From Thermogemmata fonticola (GTDB taxonomy: Bacteria; Planctomycetota; Planctomycetia; Gemmatales; Gemmataceae): a stretch of DNA of 64,000 nucleotides. The stretch spans positions 62,001-126,000 of the forward strand of contig NZ_JACEFB010000008.1 of assembly GCF_013694095.1 (NCBI RefSeq), written 5' to 3'. The notes under the pieces are model-generated. The model searched no databases and was not told the DNA's origin. It was given only the letters and a program-made list of their open reading frames with translations. Both the position numbers and the translations under genes were made by a program. Below are positions 44,302 to 53,265 of this stretch, piece by piece (within the stretch, counting starts at the first letter, position 1; each line of letters opens with the position of its first letter).

Positions 44302-44330
44302 ATTGTAAACCAAGTAAAACCAGATGTCCA
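44302..44330 (-). promoter_or_regulatory. Sigma70-type promoter of DUF1559 gene no. 2
   Basis: On the minus strand, TGGACA (44330-44325) and TACAAT (44307-44302) are separated by exactly 17 bases, each matching the consensus in 5 of 6 positions. Transcription would start near 44295, about 26-47 bases before the possible start codons. Confidence 0.65.
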
Positions 44331-44433
44331 CTCTTTTTTTCCAGGGCAGGGGAAAGGGGCAGGAGCGGGTTTGGCGGAGCGGTGTCGATATGGGCCGATG
44401 GGTTCTTGCAGTGTCGATGGGTTCGAGGGGTTC

Positions 44434-45954
44434 TTACGGTTTGCGTCCCGTGGCGAGGATGCGGACCGTTTCGCGGTCGTAGTACCGGCCAGCGACGAAA
44501 ACCCCCTCGATTTTGCGAATGTTGCGGATGTCGGTGAGGGGATTGGCTGACAGCAGGACGAGGTCGGCGTATTTGCCACGTGCGATCGAGCCGAAGTCGG
44601 CGAGGCGATCCAGGAACTCGGCGGGTCGGATCGTCGCCATTGCCAGGGCTTCCCGTGGGGATAGACCCGCTTGGACGAGCAACTCCAATTCATCGAGCAA
44701 GCCGGAGCCGGGAAAGCAATACGGCACAGGGGAATCCGTCCCCGCCATCATCTTGACACCCGCCTCATGCATCGCGCGGACCAAGCGTAAATGGCCGGCG
44801 TAGAGCCGCTTCATGTTCTCGATGTCCTGGGGAGACAGCTCGATGTTGCCGAAGAGGGGGAAGCGAACTCGCCCGGCCTTGACCGTGTGGAACCACGTCG
44901 TGCGCACCGTCAGCGGGAGGTAGGCCTTACGGGGATCGTTGAGGAAGTTTTCGTCGTGCAAGCTCGCCCAGTTTCGCCGGCAGACCAGCGTGGGTACGAC
45001 CCAGGTGCCGTTGGCGACGAATTTGCGGAACAGAGCTGCCGCTTTCTTCGCATCGTAGCTGTCGAGGGCTTTGACCTCGAAGCGCCAGCCGCTGGTGGCA
45101 TTGAGGGTGTCATCGGCCAGAGCGCCGGCCCGGATCAGGCCAGCGATTTCCTTGCGCAGTTTCGCCTCGTCCTGAGAGCAGGCCAGGAAGATACCGTGGG
45201 CATGTTCCAGGGATTTCTGTCCTTTGTCCGAGGCAGCAGCGGCACCGACCAGGTGCGGAACATGCCCCACGACCGGCAAGGGCTGCGGACCGCGCTGGGC
45301 CTCGTCCAGAATGGCGTCATACACCTCTGGCAGGAGGAAGGGATAGACTTTGACGAAGGCATCACCGTTGGCCCGGACCTGCCGCACCGCCGCCCGGCCT
45401 TGTTCCGGCGTGGCCGCTACGATGGTGCTGTGGGCCACCGTGGCTTTATCGCCATTGAGGCCGTCGATCACTTTGGTCGTGGCGATGATTCGCGGTCCGA
45501 TGCGTTGGCCGGCGGCAGCCTCCTGGCCCCAGCGCGCCACCGGCGGGAGCAATGGCGAGCCGCTGTACATGTGCCGCACCCCGGTCACCCCGTAGCCGAC
45601 ATAAAGCAGGAGGAAGCCTTCCGCCTCAACGTGGGCGTGCATATCCCACAAACCGGGGATCAGATACTTGCCCCGGCCATCGATGACCTGCGTCCGCGGC
45701 GGTATCTTCGCTTCCGCAGCCGGCTCGACTGCCACAATGCGATCGCCGCGGATTAGCACGGTGTGGTCGGGTCGAGGCAGGGCCGCTACAGCATCCAGCA
45801 CCGTCACGCCAACGATGGCCGTGTATTCTGCTTTCTCTTGGGAGGGAGACGCGCCTTTCTGGCCTCCCTTGAGGAGGGTGAGAGACCCTCCGAGGCTAGC
45901 CAGGACGACTAATATCACCTGGGCGAGACGCGGTACCTGCCGAAATGTAAGCAT
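44434..45954 (-). CDS. Exported amidohydrolase (imidazolonepropionase-like)
   Basis: A 506-residue metal-dependent hydrolase of the amidohydrolase superfamily. A hydrophobic N-terminus (VPRLAQVILVVLASLGGSLTLL) points to export. The beta-sandwich starts at YTAIVGVTVLDAV. The barrel has the H-x-H motif in LWDMHAHVEAEG, further His residues in VVGHVPH and SLEHAHGIF, and the metal/proton-transfer Asp in MAGTDSPVP, so the metal centre is complete. Family members remove amide bonds from cyclic or peptide substrates; the specific one is unknown. The start at 45954 follows AGGAGG directly. It is divergent from the aminotransferase gene at 46100 with 145 bases between the starts. Confidence 0.9.
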   Translation of the reverse strand: MLTFRQVPRLAQVILVVLASLGGSLTLLKGGQKGASPSQEKAEYTAIVGVTVLDAVAALPRPDHTVLIRGDRIVAVEPAAEAKIPPRTQVIDGRGKYLIPGLWDMHAHVEAEGFLLLYVGYGVTGVRHMYSGSPLLPPVARWGQEAAAGQRIGPRIIATTKVIDGLNGDKATVAHSTIVAATPEQGRAAVRQVRANGDAFVKVYPFLLPEVYDAILDEAQRGPQPLPVVGHVPHLVGAAAASDKGQKSLEHAHGIFLACSQDEAKLRKEIAGLIRAGALADDTLNATSGWRFEVKALDSYDAKKAAALFRKFVANGTWVVPTLVCRRNWASLHDENFLNDPRKAYLPLTVRTTWFHTVKAGRVRFPLFGNIELSPQDIENMKRLYAGHLRLVRAMHEAGVKMMAGTDSPVPYCFPGSGLLDELELLVQAGLSPREALAMATIRPAEFLDRLADFGSIARGKYADLVLLSANPLTDIRNIRKIEGVFVAGRYYDRETVRILATGRKP

Positions 45955-46099
45955 GATCGCCTCCTGCTGGAAGTCATCTCCTGCCGTGTCCGCTGGGAAG
46001 CGGAACCTGGGGGGATCCCCCGGCCCAGCAGTCCTCCCACTGGCTACACTATTCTTCGCCAGCGTTGTCCACCATCCAAGCGCGACCGGAGCCAGTCCC

Positions 46100-47488
46100 A
46101 TGATGCCAGCGACGCTTTCGGAACGTTTTGCTGCGGCCTTTCCTCGTTCGCGCGCCCTTTTCGCCCAAGCGGCCCGGCTCTTTCCCAATGGAGTCACCCA
46201 CGAAACCCGCCGCCTGGACCCCTTCCCCATTTATGTCTCGCATGCGCGCGGGCCTTACAAGTGGGCCGTTGATGGCCAGCGCCTCATCGACTATTTCGTC
46301 GGCCACGGCGCCCATCTGCTGGGGCATTGTCCAGAGCCGATCGTCCGGGCCGTGCAGGAACAGATGGCGCGTGGGACGCATCCCGGCGCCTGCCACGAGC
46401 TGGAAATTGCCTGGGCCCAGTGGGTGCAAAAGCTCATCCCGTCTGCCGAACGCCTGCGCTTCACCAGCAGCGGCACCGAAGCCACTCTGCTGGCCCTACG
46501 CCTGGCCCGACTCCATACCGGCAAAGCCAAATTCCTACGCTTCCAAGGGCATTTCCACGGGTGGCATGACCTGGTCACGCCCGGAGCGGATCCGCCTTAT
46601 GAGGACCTCTCCGTACCGGGAGTGCCGGAGGCGATCGCGCAGCTCGCCGTGGTTGTTCCTCCCCATGATCTCAATCGTGTCGAGGACACGCTGAGGCGCG
46701 ATGAGGACATCGGGGCGGTCATTCTCGAGCCGACCGGCGGGCATTGGGGTACTGTCCCGATCCGCGGCGAATTCCTCCGGGGCTTGCGGGAGATCTGCAC
46801 CCGTTGGCAGCGCGTGCTGATTTTCGATGAGGTCATCACGGGCTTCCGGGTCTCGCCCGGCGGAGCGCAGGGGTACTACCAGGTCCAGCCCGACTTGACG
46901 ACCTTGGCGAAAATCCTGGCGGGCGGTTTGCCTGGAGGCTGTGTTGCGGGCCGGGCCGACATCCTCGCCTGGCTGGAACACCGTCCAGGCAAAAAGCGCA
47001 TCCGCCATCCCGGCACCTACAACGCCAATCCGCTCTCTGCCGCCGCCGGGATCACGGCTCTGCAACTGATCGCCGACGGCACGCCTTGCCAGCGCGCCAA
47101 TGCCGCAGCCCGGCGATTGCGCAACCGCCTCAATCAACTCTTCGCGGCCCGTCAGATTCCCTGGATCGCCTACGGCGATTTCTCGATGGTCAAGATTCTG
47201 CCCCACTACCACGGCCCCCGACCCCCAGAACACCACGGCGATTGCGACGCCTTCATCCCCTGCCAAGGCGATGTTCAGGCTTTGGACGGCCCTAAGGACC
47301 CCCGCCTCATCTCCGCCCTGCGCCAGGCCATGCTCCTCCACGGCGTGGACTGGTGGGGACTGGGAGGCATGACCTCCTGCCAACATTCGGACGAAGTGAT
47401 CGATGCCACGGTGGAAGCCTTCAACCGAGCGCTGGACGAACTCCCCCCTGCCCTCCTAACCGCTCCCCCTGCCTCATCTCACTCTTAA
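46100..47488 (+). CDS. Class III aminotransferase, glutamate-1-semialdehyde aminomutase-like
   Basis: A 462-residue fold-type I PLP enzyme. SSGTEATLLALRLARLHTGK, RFQGHFHGWHD, ILEPTGGHWG and LIFDEVITGFR match the GSAM (HemL) branch of class III aminotransferases. The PLP Lys is Lys271 in LAKILAGGLPGG. RIRHPGTYNANPLSAAAG is near 302-320. It may be a GSAM or a broader aminotransferase, as planctomycetes have several; I therefore give no gene symbol. GGAG lies 9 bases before the first of two ATGs (46100, 46103). It begins divergently from the amidohydrolase gene. Confidence 0.88.
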   Translation: MMPATLSERFAAAFPRSRALFAQAARLFPNGVTHETRRLDPFPIYVSHARGPYKWAVDGQRLIDYFVGHGAHLLGHCPEPIVRAVQEQMARGTHPGACHELEIAWAQWVQKLIPSAERLRFTSSGTEATLLALRLARLHTGKAKFLRFQGHFHGWHDLVTPGADPPYEDLSVPGVPEAIAQLAVVVPPHDLNRVEDTLRRDEDIGAVILEPTGGHWGTVPIRGEFLRGLREICTRWQRVLIFDEVITGFRVSPGGAQGYYQVQPDLTTLAKILAGGLPGGCVAGRADILAWLEHRPGKKRIRHPGTYNANPLSAAAGITALQLIADGTPCQRANAAARRLRNRLNQLFAARQIPWIAYGDFSMVKILPHYHGPRPPEHHGDCDAFIPCQGDVQALDGPKDPRLISALRQAMLLHGVDWWGLGGMTSCQHSDEVIDATVEAFNRALDELPPALLTAPPASSHS

Positions 47489-47514
47489 TTTGTCAAATAC
47501 GTTGTTTTCGCATC

Positions 47515-47532
47515 GTGACATAATTTTGTCAC
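47515..47532. terminator. Palindrome GTGACA-N6-TGTCAC between convergent genes
   Basis: A perfect 6-bp inverted repeat with a 6-base AT spacer, 27 bases after the aminotransferase stop and just beyond the end of the convergent zincin gene. It may act as a two-way terminator or a binding site. Confidence 0.4.
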
Positions 47533-47536
47533 AATG

Positions 47537-47962
47537 CTATTCCTCCGGATTTTGACCTTTTTCCTTGAAAGGGTCTGGATTGTTGTCAAATCGCTCCAAA
47601 TCGCGGTCCGTCCAGCCGAAATGATGGGCGATCTCGTGGATGACGGTCTTGCGGATTTCGATACGGAGCTGATCGGGATCGGGAAAATCCTCCTCCAGCG
47701 GCCGCTTGAAGATGATGATCCGGCTGGGATGTTCGAGCATATCGGCCGCCGCTACTCCTTCCAGGGGTTGAAAGTAGCCGTAGAGCGTCTCACCCGCGGC
47801 GATCTCCTCCTCAGTGAAACCTGCCTCCCGGAGAAACTCTTCGCTGGGTTCCTCTTCCACATCGATGACAATGTTCCGCAAATGCTGCCGGATCTCCGCG
47901 GGCAAGCTCCGCACTGTCTCCCGGACAATCGCACAAAACTTCTTCATCGACATTCGCCTCAT
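47537..47962 (-). CDS. Small zincin-like metallopeptidase family protein
   Basis: A 141-residue protein of the minimal-zincin family. The HExxH zinc motif is His109-Glu110-x-x-His113 in VIHEIAHHFGWTD, and the Asp in the WTDRDLE that follows may be the third ligand. The N-terminal part is helical and acidic. A conserved SRIIIFKRPLEEDF strand precedes the active site. No signal peptide is seen, so it is cytosolic. The substrate is unknown. The start at 47962 has GAAGGGAACC upstream; in-frame Met codons at 47953 and 47947 would also work. It is convergent with the aminotransferase gene. Confidence 0.85.
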   Translation of the reverse strand: MRRMSMKKFCAIVRETVRSLPAEIRQHLRNIVIDVEEEPSEEFLREAGFTEEEIAAGETLYGYFQPLEGVAAADMLEHPSRIIIFKRPLEEDFPDPDQLRIEIRKTVIHEIAHHFGWTDRDLERFDNNPDPFKEKGQNPEE

Positions 47963-48149
47963 GGTTCCCTTCCCGCCCTTTTCCGACTCCAGCCGGCCCG
48001 CTTCTGCCAGATCCAACCTCCATCATCACTGATCCCCATCATCACTGATCCAATCCATCACCTCCTAACCATCGTATCCCCTCGCACCGGTGGGATCGGC
48101 CCCCCACTTTTTATTCGCCCGCCCGATTCAACCTCGGTCTCATCCGATC

Positions 48150-49181
48150 TCAAAGGATCAGCATAGCGTCGCCGTAGCTATAGAAGCGGTATTCGCGAGC
48201 GATGGCTTGCTCGTAGGCCTGTTTCAGCAGTTCATCGTTATTGACAAAGGCGCTCACCAAGAGGAGCAAAGTCGTCCGCGGCAGGTGGAAATTGGTGATG
48301 AGGGCGTCCACAATCCGAAACTCGAAGGGCGGGTAGATGTACAAGTCGGTCTCCCCGGTGAAGGGGGCCAGGAGCTGGGTTTGACCCTGGCGGGCTGCTG
48401 TCTCCAGAGTCCGGACTGTCGTGGTCCCGACCGCCACCACTCGCCCGCCGCGTTGCCGTGCAGCCTGGATTGCCGCGACTGTTTCCGCTGTCACCTGGCA
48501 CCATTCGCGGTGGATGGTATGCTGCCGCGGGTCTTGACTCTTGATGGGAGCGAAGGTTCCCAGGCCCACGTGCAAGGTGACGCGGGCGAGGTTGACTCCG
48601 GCAGCAGTCAGTGTCTGGAGCAATTCCTCCGTGAAATGCAGCCCGGCGGTGGGAGCCGCCACCGATCCTGCTTGTGTGGCAAAGACCGTCTGGTAGCGTT
48701 CCCGGTCCGCCGGTTCATCCCGGCCTTGGCGGATGTAGGGCGGCAGAGGCACATGGCCGTGCCGTTCGAGCAATTCCCAGGGACTGCCTGCTTCCTGGGG
48801 TTCCATGAGCCAGTGGTGGTCCGGCGTGCGACCTTGCAAGATCAGGGTCAAGCCGCTGTCGGTGATGAAGCGTGTACCCCGGCCGGGATGGCCGCCAGTC
48901 TTGGCCAGCATTTCCCAGAGATGCCCCTGGGTTTGCAGAAACAGCGCTTCCCATCGCCCGCCTGTATCCGCTCGCCGGCCGATCAACCGGGCCGGGATCA
49001 CCTTCGTATCATTGAGTACCAGCAGATCGCCAGCTTGGAGCAATTCGGGCAGCTCGCGGAAAATCCGATGCTCGATGCTCTCGCTCCGCCGGCGCAGAAC
49101 AAGAAGCCGGGAGTCATCGCGCCGCTGGGCGGGATACTGCGCTATCAAATGCTCCGGTAGCTCATAGTCGAAAAAGGGCAT
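48150..49181 (-). CDS. queA: S-adenosylmethionine:tRNA ribosyltransferase-isomerase QueA
   Basis: A 343-residue QueA that transfers and isomerises the ribosyl part of SAM onto preQ1 in tRNA, giving epoxyqueuosine. MPFFDYELPEHLIAQYPA is the standard N-terminus. VLNDTKVIPARLIGRR, SVAAPTAGLHFTEEL, VTLHVGLGTFAPI, HREWC and NFHLPRTTLLLLVSAF are all present. The start at 49181 was chosen for this homologous N-terminus; an ATG at 49250 overlaps the previous gene by 22 bases and is also possible. It likely shares a transcript with the gene at 49229-49798. Other queuosine genes are not seen here. Confidence 0.96.
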   Translation of the reverse strand: MPFFDYELPEHLIAQYPAQRRDDSRLLVLRRRSESIEHRIFRELPELLQAGDLLVLNDTKVIPARLIGRRADTGGRWEALFLQTQGHLWEMLAKTGGHPGRGTRFITDSGLTLILQGRTPDHHWLMEPQEAGSPWELLERHGHVPLPPYIRQGRDEPADRERYQTVFATQAGSVAAPTAGLHFTEELLQTLTAAGVNLARVTLHVGLGTFAPIKSQDPRQHTIHREWCQVTAETVAAIQAARQRGGRVVAVGTTTVRTLETAARQGQTQLLAPFTGETDLYIYPPFEFRIVDALITNFHLPRTTLLLLVSAFVNNDELLKQAYEQAIAREYRFYSYGDAMLIL

Positions 49182-49228
49182 AGCCGCTCTGAAGACGTCG
49201 ATAAGCTCCCGGCTCTGGGGGATGTCGC

Positions 49229-49798
49229 CTATTTGAAGCTTTTCACCCATTCCACGAAGGCCTTTTTGTGTTTTTCCACCGTTTTGGCCGGTCCCAGGAG
49301 CGTCATGGAGTACACGATGGTGCTGCCGTTTTCCTGAACCTCAAAGATGACGTACAACTGTCGGTAATCCGGGACGCGGGTGATCTTGGCATCCGGGGCG
49401 AAAGGCGGAAACTTCTTGAGGTAAATCCCGCGGATGTCCTGCAAGTAGGCGTCGTATTTGCCGCCAAAGGAGAATTTTTCCACCTGGATGGCCTCCTCGC
49501 GCTTGACCCCCGGCGGAATCTCGAACTTGGCCTCCTGACGCTTCAGGTTCGCCTCCACCGCCCCGCCGCCGCGCAAAACGAACAGCGCCAGTTCGGCATC
49601 TTCAGGGTCACCTTCGGCTTTAGCCAACTTGAACTGCATCATCCGCAGGGACTTTGGAGGCAGAGGTTCTTCCCGCCAATCCGCCGGTGTCACTGCTTTA
49701 CACCCGGCCAACTCGACCGTCACCCCCTTGCGCTCTTGGCCTGAGAGCGCCGTCCCGATCACCAATACCCCGGCTACCACTCCGACGAACCGCATCAT
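49229..49798 (-). CDS. Exported protein of unknown function
   Basis: A 189-residue protein with a signal peptide (MMRFVGVVAGVLVIGTALSG). The mature part is charged, with KSLRMMQFKLAKAEGDPEDAEL and a C-terminal TVEKHKKAFVEWVKSFK. I do not recognise a named family, but the pattern of an exported protein that checks and parses a value fits planctomycete hypothetical proteins. The start at 49798 is preceded by AGGAGGAGAA. Its stop lies 47 bases before the preferred queA start and overlaps the longer alternative, so they are probably in one operon. Confidence 0.75.
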   Translation of the reverse strand: MMRFVGVVAGVLVIGTALSGQERKGVTVELAGCKAVTPADWREEPLPPKSLRMMQFKLAKAEGDPEDAELALFVLRGGGAVEANLKRQEAKFEIPPGVKREEAIQVEKFSFGGKYDAYLQDIRGIYLKKFPPFAPDAKITRVPDYRQLYVIFEVQENGSTIVYSMTLLGPAKTVEKHKKAFVEWVKSFK

Positions 49799-50045
49799 GA
49801 GATTCTCCTCCTGCGTTTTCGTCCCGTGAATCCACCAGCGACAGGCAGCACTCCCAGCACTGCCCTTCGCGGCGCCCATGAGCCATTCCCCTTGTAACCA
49901 AGCTCATTCTATCAGTCAGTGACAGGAAAGCCGAGGAAAGGGCCATTCGACACGATCAGGACGTTGGCTCCCCCTAGAGAATGACGAAGACCCGCAAGAA
50001 CTGGGAAGAGCAAGCTATCACCGCCATCACAGGGGCCGCTGGTCA

Positions 50046-50435
50046 TCAGTCCTGGGCAAGGGGAATGCGCGGAGGAGCGGCGGCTCCCTCCCCAAAATTC
50101 ACGGGCGGAAAGGACGATCCCTCCGTTTCGAAGGGTACAAAAGCGGAGGATGAACTCGTCGCTCGACCCTCGTCCTCGATCAAGGCATCCAAAGGGACGA
50201 GTGTGACCACGTCCTGTTCCTGTCCCTGGCCGACGGCAGCGGCCTGCGACGGGAGTTGCACCGCGGCACTTCCGGAGTTCCCGGACGCCTGCGGAGACGG
50301 CACGGCGGTCGGCATTTTCTGTCCAGCCTCCGGCCTCAAGAGGACCCAAAGATACCCGCCGCCAACTGCCGCCAGAATAGCTCCCACCCCGGCTGCTTTC
50401 CACATCGTAGATGACCACCCTCTCCATGCCTCCAT
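50046..50435 (-). CDS. Small single-pass membrane protein of unknown function
   Basis: A 129-residue protein with one transmembrane helix at about residues 12-32 (KAAGVGAILAAVGGGYLWVLL). The rest is low-complexity Ser/Ala/Pro/Gln-rich and acidic, probably outside the membrane. The start at 50435 follows GGGGGAGG closely, which is the main support for the call. A longer frame on the same strand in another phase overlaps it but has no such signal. The function is unknown. Confidence 0.6.
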   Translation of the reverse strand: MEAWRGWSSTMWKAAGVGAILAAVGGGYLWVLLRPEAGQKMPTAVPSPQASGNSGSAAVQLPSQAAAVGQGQEQDVVTLVPLDALIEDEGRATSSSSAFVPFETEGSSFPPVNFGEGAAAPPRIPLAQD

Positions 50436-50747
50436 AGTCCGCCTCCCCCAGCTTCGCCTGATTCTCCTCAACCCTGCCGGATAAAGACAGCGGAAACTGC
50501 TGCTTCAGGGGACAGTTCATACCACCCCGCGCCTCTCCTTGCCAAGAGGAATCTCGATTTCCAGCGGTATCAATCGGACAAAACCTCAACCCGTCTCAGT
50601 CTGAACCGGATATCCACGGAAAACCAACCTGATTTCTGAAAGAGGAATGAGAAGTCGAAACACGGTGGTGTCCAGGTGTGAAGCCTGGGGTTAAACCTGT
50701 GAGTGATCGCAGGAGCGAGTCTCCGCGACACGGCGATAAAAGCAGCG

Positions 50748-50766
50748 GGTCAACACGGTGTTGACC
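50748..50766. promoter_or_regulatory. 19-base palindrome upstream of a small secreted protein gene
   Basis: GGTCAACAC at 50748-50756 and GTGTTGACC at 50758-50766 form a perfect inverted repeat around one G. It lies 41 bases before the start at 50807. It looks like an operator for a dimeric regulator. The rest of the 371-base gap (50436-50806) holds nothing else I recognise. Confidence 0.55.
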
Positions 50767-50806
50767 GCCCCCCTGCTATCCCACAATCAGAGGAGGGTAT
50801 CGAGTC

Positions 50807-51172
50807 ATGCGTAAGCTGTTTCTCGCAACGGCAAGCGTGTTTCTGATGGCGGGTCTGGCGTATGCGGTGGACGTGATCGTCATCCGCTACAACGCCGAAA
50901 CCAAGGAAGTGACTGTCAAGGAAGGGGACAAGGAGGCGACCTACAAGATCGCCGAGAATGTCAAGGTGATCCTCAAGGACAAGGAGGGCAACACCAAGGA
51001 GGGCACCTTTGCGGATTGGGAGCGGCGGCTGAAGTTCGCCGGTGGCAAATTCGGTGGCAAAGGGGGCGGTAAAGGCGGCGGCCGCTTCGGAGGCGGCAAA
51101 GCCGACATCACCGTCAAGGACGGTGTGATCACGGAAGTCACCATCACTGCGTTTGGCCGCAAGAAGAACTGA
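50807..51172 (+). CDS. Small exported Gly/Lys-rich protein
   Basis: A 121-residue protein with a clear signal peptide (MRKLFLATASVFLMAGLAYA). The mature part is rich in Lys, Glu and Val (KEVTVKEGDKEATYKIAENV) and has a Gly-Lys-rich loop at about 77-99 (GGKFGGKGGGKGGGRFGGG) before ADITVKDGVITEVTITAFG. The beta-strand-like termini flanking a flexible Gly-rich insert suggest a small sandwich with a disordered loop. No function is known. GAGGAGGG lies just upstream, and the palindrome at 50748 may regulate it. Confidence 0.78.
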   Translation: MRKLFLATASVFLMAGLAYAVDVIVIRYNAETKEVTVKEGDKEATYKIAENVKVILKDKEGNTKEGTFADWERRLKFAGGKFGGKGGGKGGGRFGGGKADITVKDGVITEVTITAFGRKKN

Positions 51173-51384
51173 AACTCCCGCGCTGGATCGGGGCTGTGCG
51201 GTACTTGGCCGCGGAAGCCTCAACACTCTCGGCTTGGGGTCCGGCTTCTGGCGCCGGGCCTTGTTTTTGGCGCTTTTCTGCGACGGTTGGGAAAAATGTT
51301 CTCCCCAGAAGTAGTTGGTGTGAATTCTGAGTCGTCTGTCCAGCCGGCGTTAGCATCCTTTCCCGCCCGCCTGCCCGCCGAACC

Positions 51385-53265
51385 TCACGGCCCCTTCCAC
51401 TGGACGAAGGCTTCGAGGGCGAAGTATTCGGGAAGTCCCAGGGCGTCGTAGATGCGGGCGGTGTTGCGATTGCGTTCTTCGGCCCGCTGCCAGAACTCCC
51501 GGCGGTCGGACCCACCGGGGAACATCGCCCGATCCTTCTGGGATTGGTGGCGGAAGATGGCCTGCTTCTTCCGTTCCAAGATATCGGGGCTAAGAGGCAC
51601 GGCCATTTCGATTTCGTGGGGTTCCCATTCTTCCCACGCCCCTTTATAGAGCCAGACCTGGCAGGGGAGCTGCCCCTGCTGCTCCTGAAGCCGACGGAGA
51701 GCGGCGAAGATGGCCTCGGCACAGAGGCGGTGGGTTCCGTGCGGGTCGGAAAGCTCCCCGGCCATATAAATCTGCTTCGGCTGGAGGCGCTGCACCAGAG
51801 CGACCAGATCATCGATGTCCTGGGGATGGATGGGGTCCTTGGTGATCCGCCCCGTTCGGTAGAACCGCAGGTTGAGAAAGCTGAGGTTTTCCGGCGGAAT
51901 GCCGCAGGCCAAGGCAGCAGCGCGGGCCTCCGTGGCGCGAATGAGAGCCTTGATGGTCAGCACGTCGTCATTGTCGGGCTGTCCCGGCTTCTTTGCATCG
52001 AGAAAGTGGTACACCCGCTGCTTGACATCCGCGGCACGGGCCTGTTCTGCCGCACTGCCGAAATGCGTGAGGAATTCGTGGACAAAATCGACGAAACGGC
52101 GCGCATCGTGATCATACACGGCGATATTGCCGCTGGTCATGTAAGCGACGTGCACCTGATGTCCTTGCTCCACCAGCCGAATGAGCGTCCCGCCCATGGA
52201 GATGACATCATCATCGGGGTGGGGTGAAAACACGAGAATGGTCTGCGGGGCGGACCGGCCAGCCGGATAGGGCGTAATGGTGGACATGCGATCATGGAAA
52301 ACGGCCTCGCCGATCTTCTCCGCCGGTCCTTGTTCGCGCAGCAATTCGTAGAGATGGTGTTCGCGGAAGTCCTCATCATCCAATTGCAGCAGTCCCTTTT
52401 TGACGGTCAGCGCCAGGTGGACCACTGCTTTGCGGACCAATTCCGGCGTCCAGTGGCAGGGGCCGACCTCCCAGGGGCGTTTGATGGCGGTCAACTCGGC
52501 TGCCGCCGCCGGGTCCAGCACCACGGTGGCATCCGGATGCTCCTGGAGAAAGCTCGCGGAGATCGCCTCGGTAGGCGGTTGTTCCACCGCTTTGTACACG
52601 ATCGAGGCTTTGTGTTCCCCAAAGGCCATGAGGAAAATACGCCGGGCTTCGAGAATCGTCGCCACGCCCATAGTGATGGCGTGGTGCGGCACGTTTTCCT
52701 CACCGAAGAAACCCGGAGCGGCATCGCGGCGGGTAATGCTATCCAGGGTGACCAAGCGAGTTCGGCTATTCCGCGGGCTGCCCGGTTCATTGAAACCGAT
52801 GTGCCCCGTGCGGCCAATCCCCAGGATTTGAATATCAATCCCGCCGGCGGCCTTGATCTTCCGTTCGTATTCTGCGCAGAAAGCGTCGATCTCCTCCTTG
52901 GCCAGCGTTCCATCCGGAATGTGGATGTTTTCCCACGGAATGTTGACGTGATGAAAAAATGTCTCATGCATCCAGCGGAAGTAGGAGTGCGGGTCCTCCT
53001 TGGGCATCGGATAGTATTCGTCCAGATTGAAGGTGATGACTCGCGAGAAGTCCAGCCCTTCCTCCTGATGCAGGCGGATCAATTCGCGGTAAAGTCCCAC
53101 GGGTGTGCTGCCTGTAGCCAGTCCTAAGACTGTGGATTTCCCGGCGGCATTGCGGGCGCGGATCAGCTTGTCAATTTCCCGCGCCACATACCGGGCGGCT
53201 GCCGCTGCCGTTGGAAACAACACTGTCGGGACCCGCGTGTGGGCTAGCGAATGCAAACCAGTCAT
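51385..53265 (-). CDS. nagB: Glucosamine-6-phosphate deaminase-like / PIG-L deacetylase fusion
   Basis: A 626-residue protein with two domains. Residues 1-290 are NagB-like, with GLATGSTPVGLYREL, ITFNLDEYYP (Asp82/Glu83), ILGIGRTGHIGFNEPGS and His155/Glu160. NagB enzymes usually have Asp-Gly-His at the TGH site; here Thr153 replaces the Asp. Residues 340-570 are a PIG-L/LmbE deacetylase, with the metal motif HPDDD at 349-353 and DPHGTHRLC further on. The combination fits removal of the acetyl and amino groups of GlcNAc-6-phosphate in amino-sugar catabolism; the Asp change leaves the deaminase step open. Such long NagB proteins occur in Bacteroidota and planctomycetes. Cytosolic. No N-acetylglucosamine uptake genes are nearby. 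Confidence 0.9.
   Translation of the reverse strand: MTGLHSLAHTRVPTVLFPTAAAAARYVAREIDKLIRARNAAGKSTVLGLATGSTPVGLYRELIRLHQEEGLDFSRVITFNLDEYYPMPKEDPHSYFRWMHETFFHHVNIPWENIHIPDGTLAKEEIDAFCAEYERKIKAAGGIDIQILGIGRTGHIGFNEPGSPRNSRTRLVTLDSITRRDAAPGFFGEENVPHHAITMGVATILEARRIFLMAFGEHKASIVYKAVEQPPTEAISASFLQEHPDATVVLDPAAAAELTAIKRPWEVGPCHWTPELVRKAVVHLALTVKKGLLQLDDEDFREHHLYELLREQGPAEKIGEAVFHDRMSTITPYPAGRSAPQTILVFSPHPDDDVISMGGTLIRLVEQGHQVHVAYMTSGNIAVYDHDARRFVDFVHEFLTHFGSAAEQARAADVKQRVYHFLDAKKPGQPDNDDVLTIKALIRATEARAAALACGIPPENLSFLNLRFYRTGRITKDPIHPQDIDDLVALVQRLQPKQIYMAGELSDPHGTHRLCAEAIFAALRRLQEQQGQLPCQVWLYKGAWEEWEPHEIEMAVPLSPDILERKKQAIFRHQSQKDRAMFPGGSDRREFWQRAEERNRNTARIYDALGLPEYFALEAFVQWKGP

Noticed and set aside
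49912-50589. A 225-codon frame overlapping the small membrane protein gene
   Set aside because: The overlapping frame at 50046-50435 has a strong ribosome binding site and a transmembrane helix; this one has neither.
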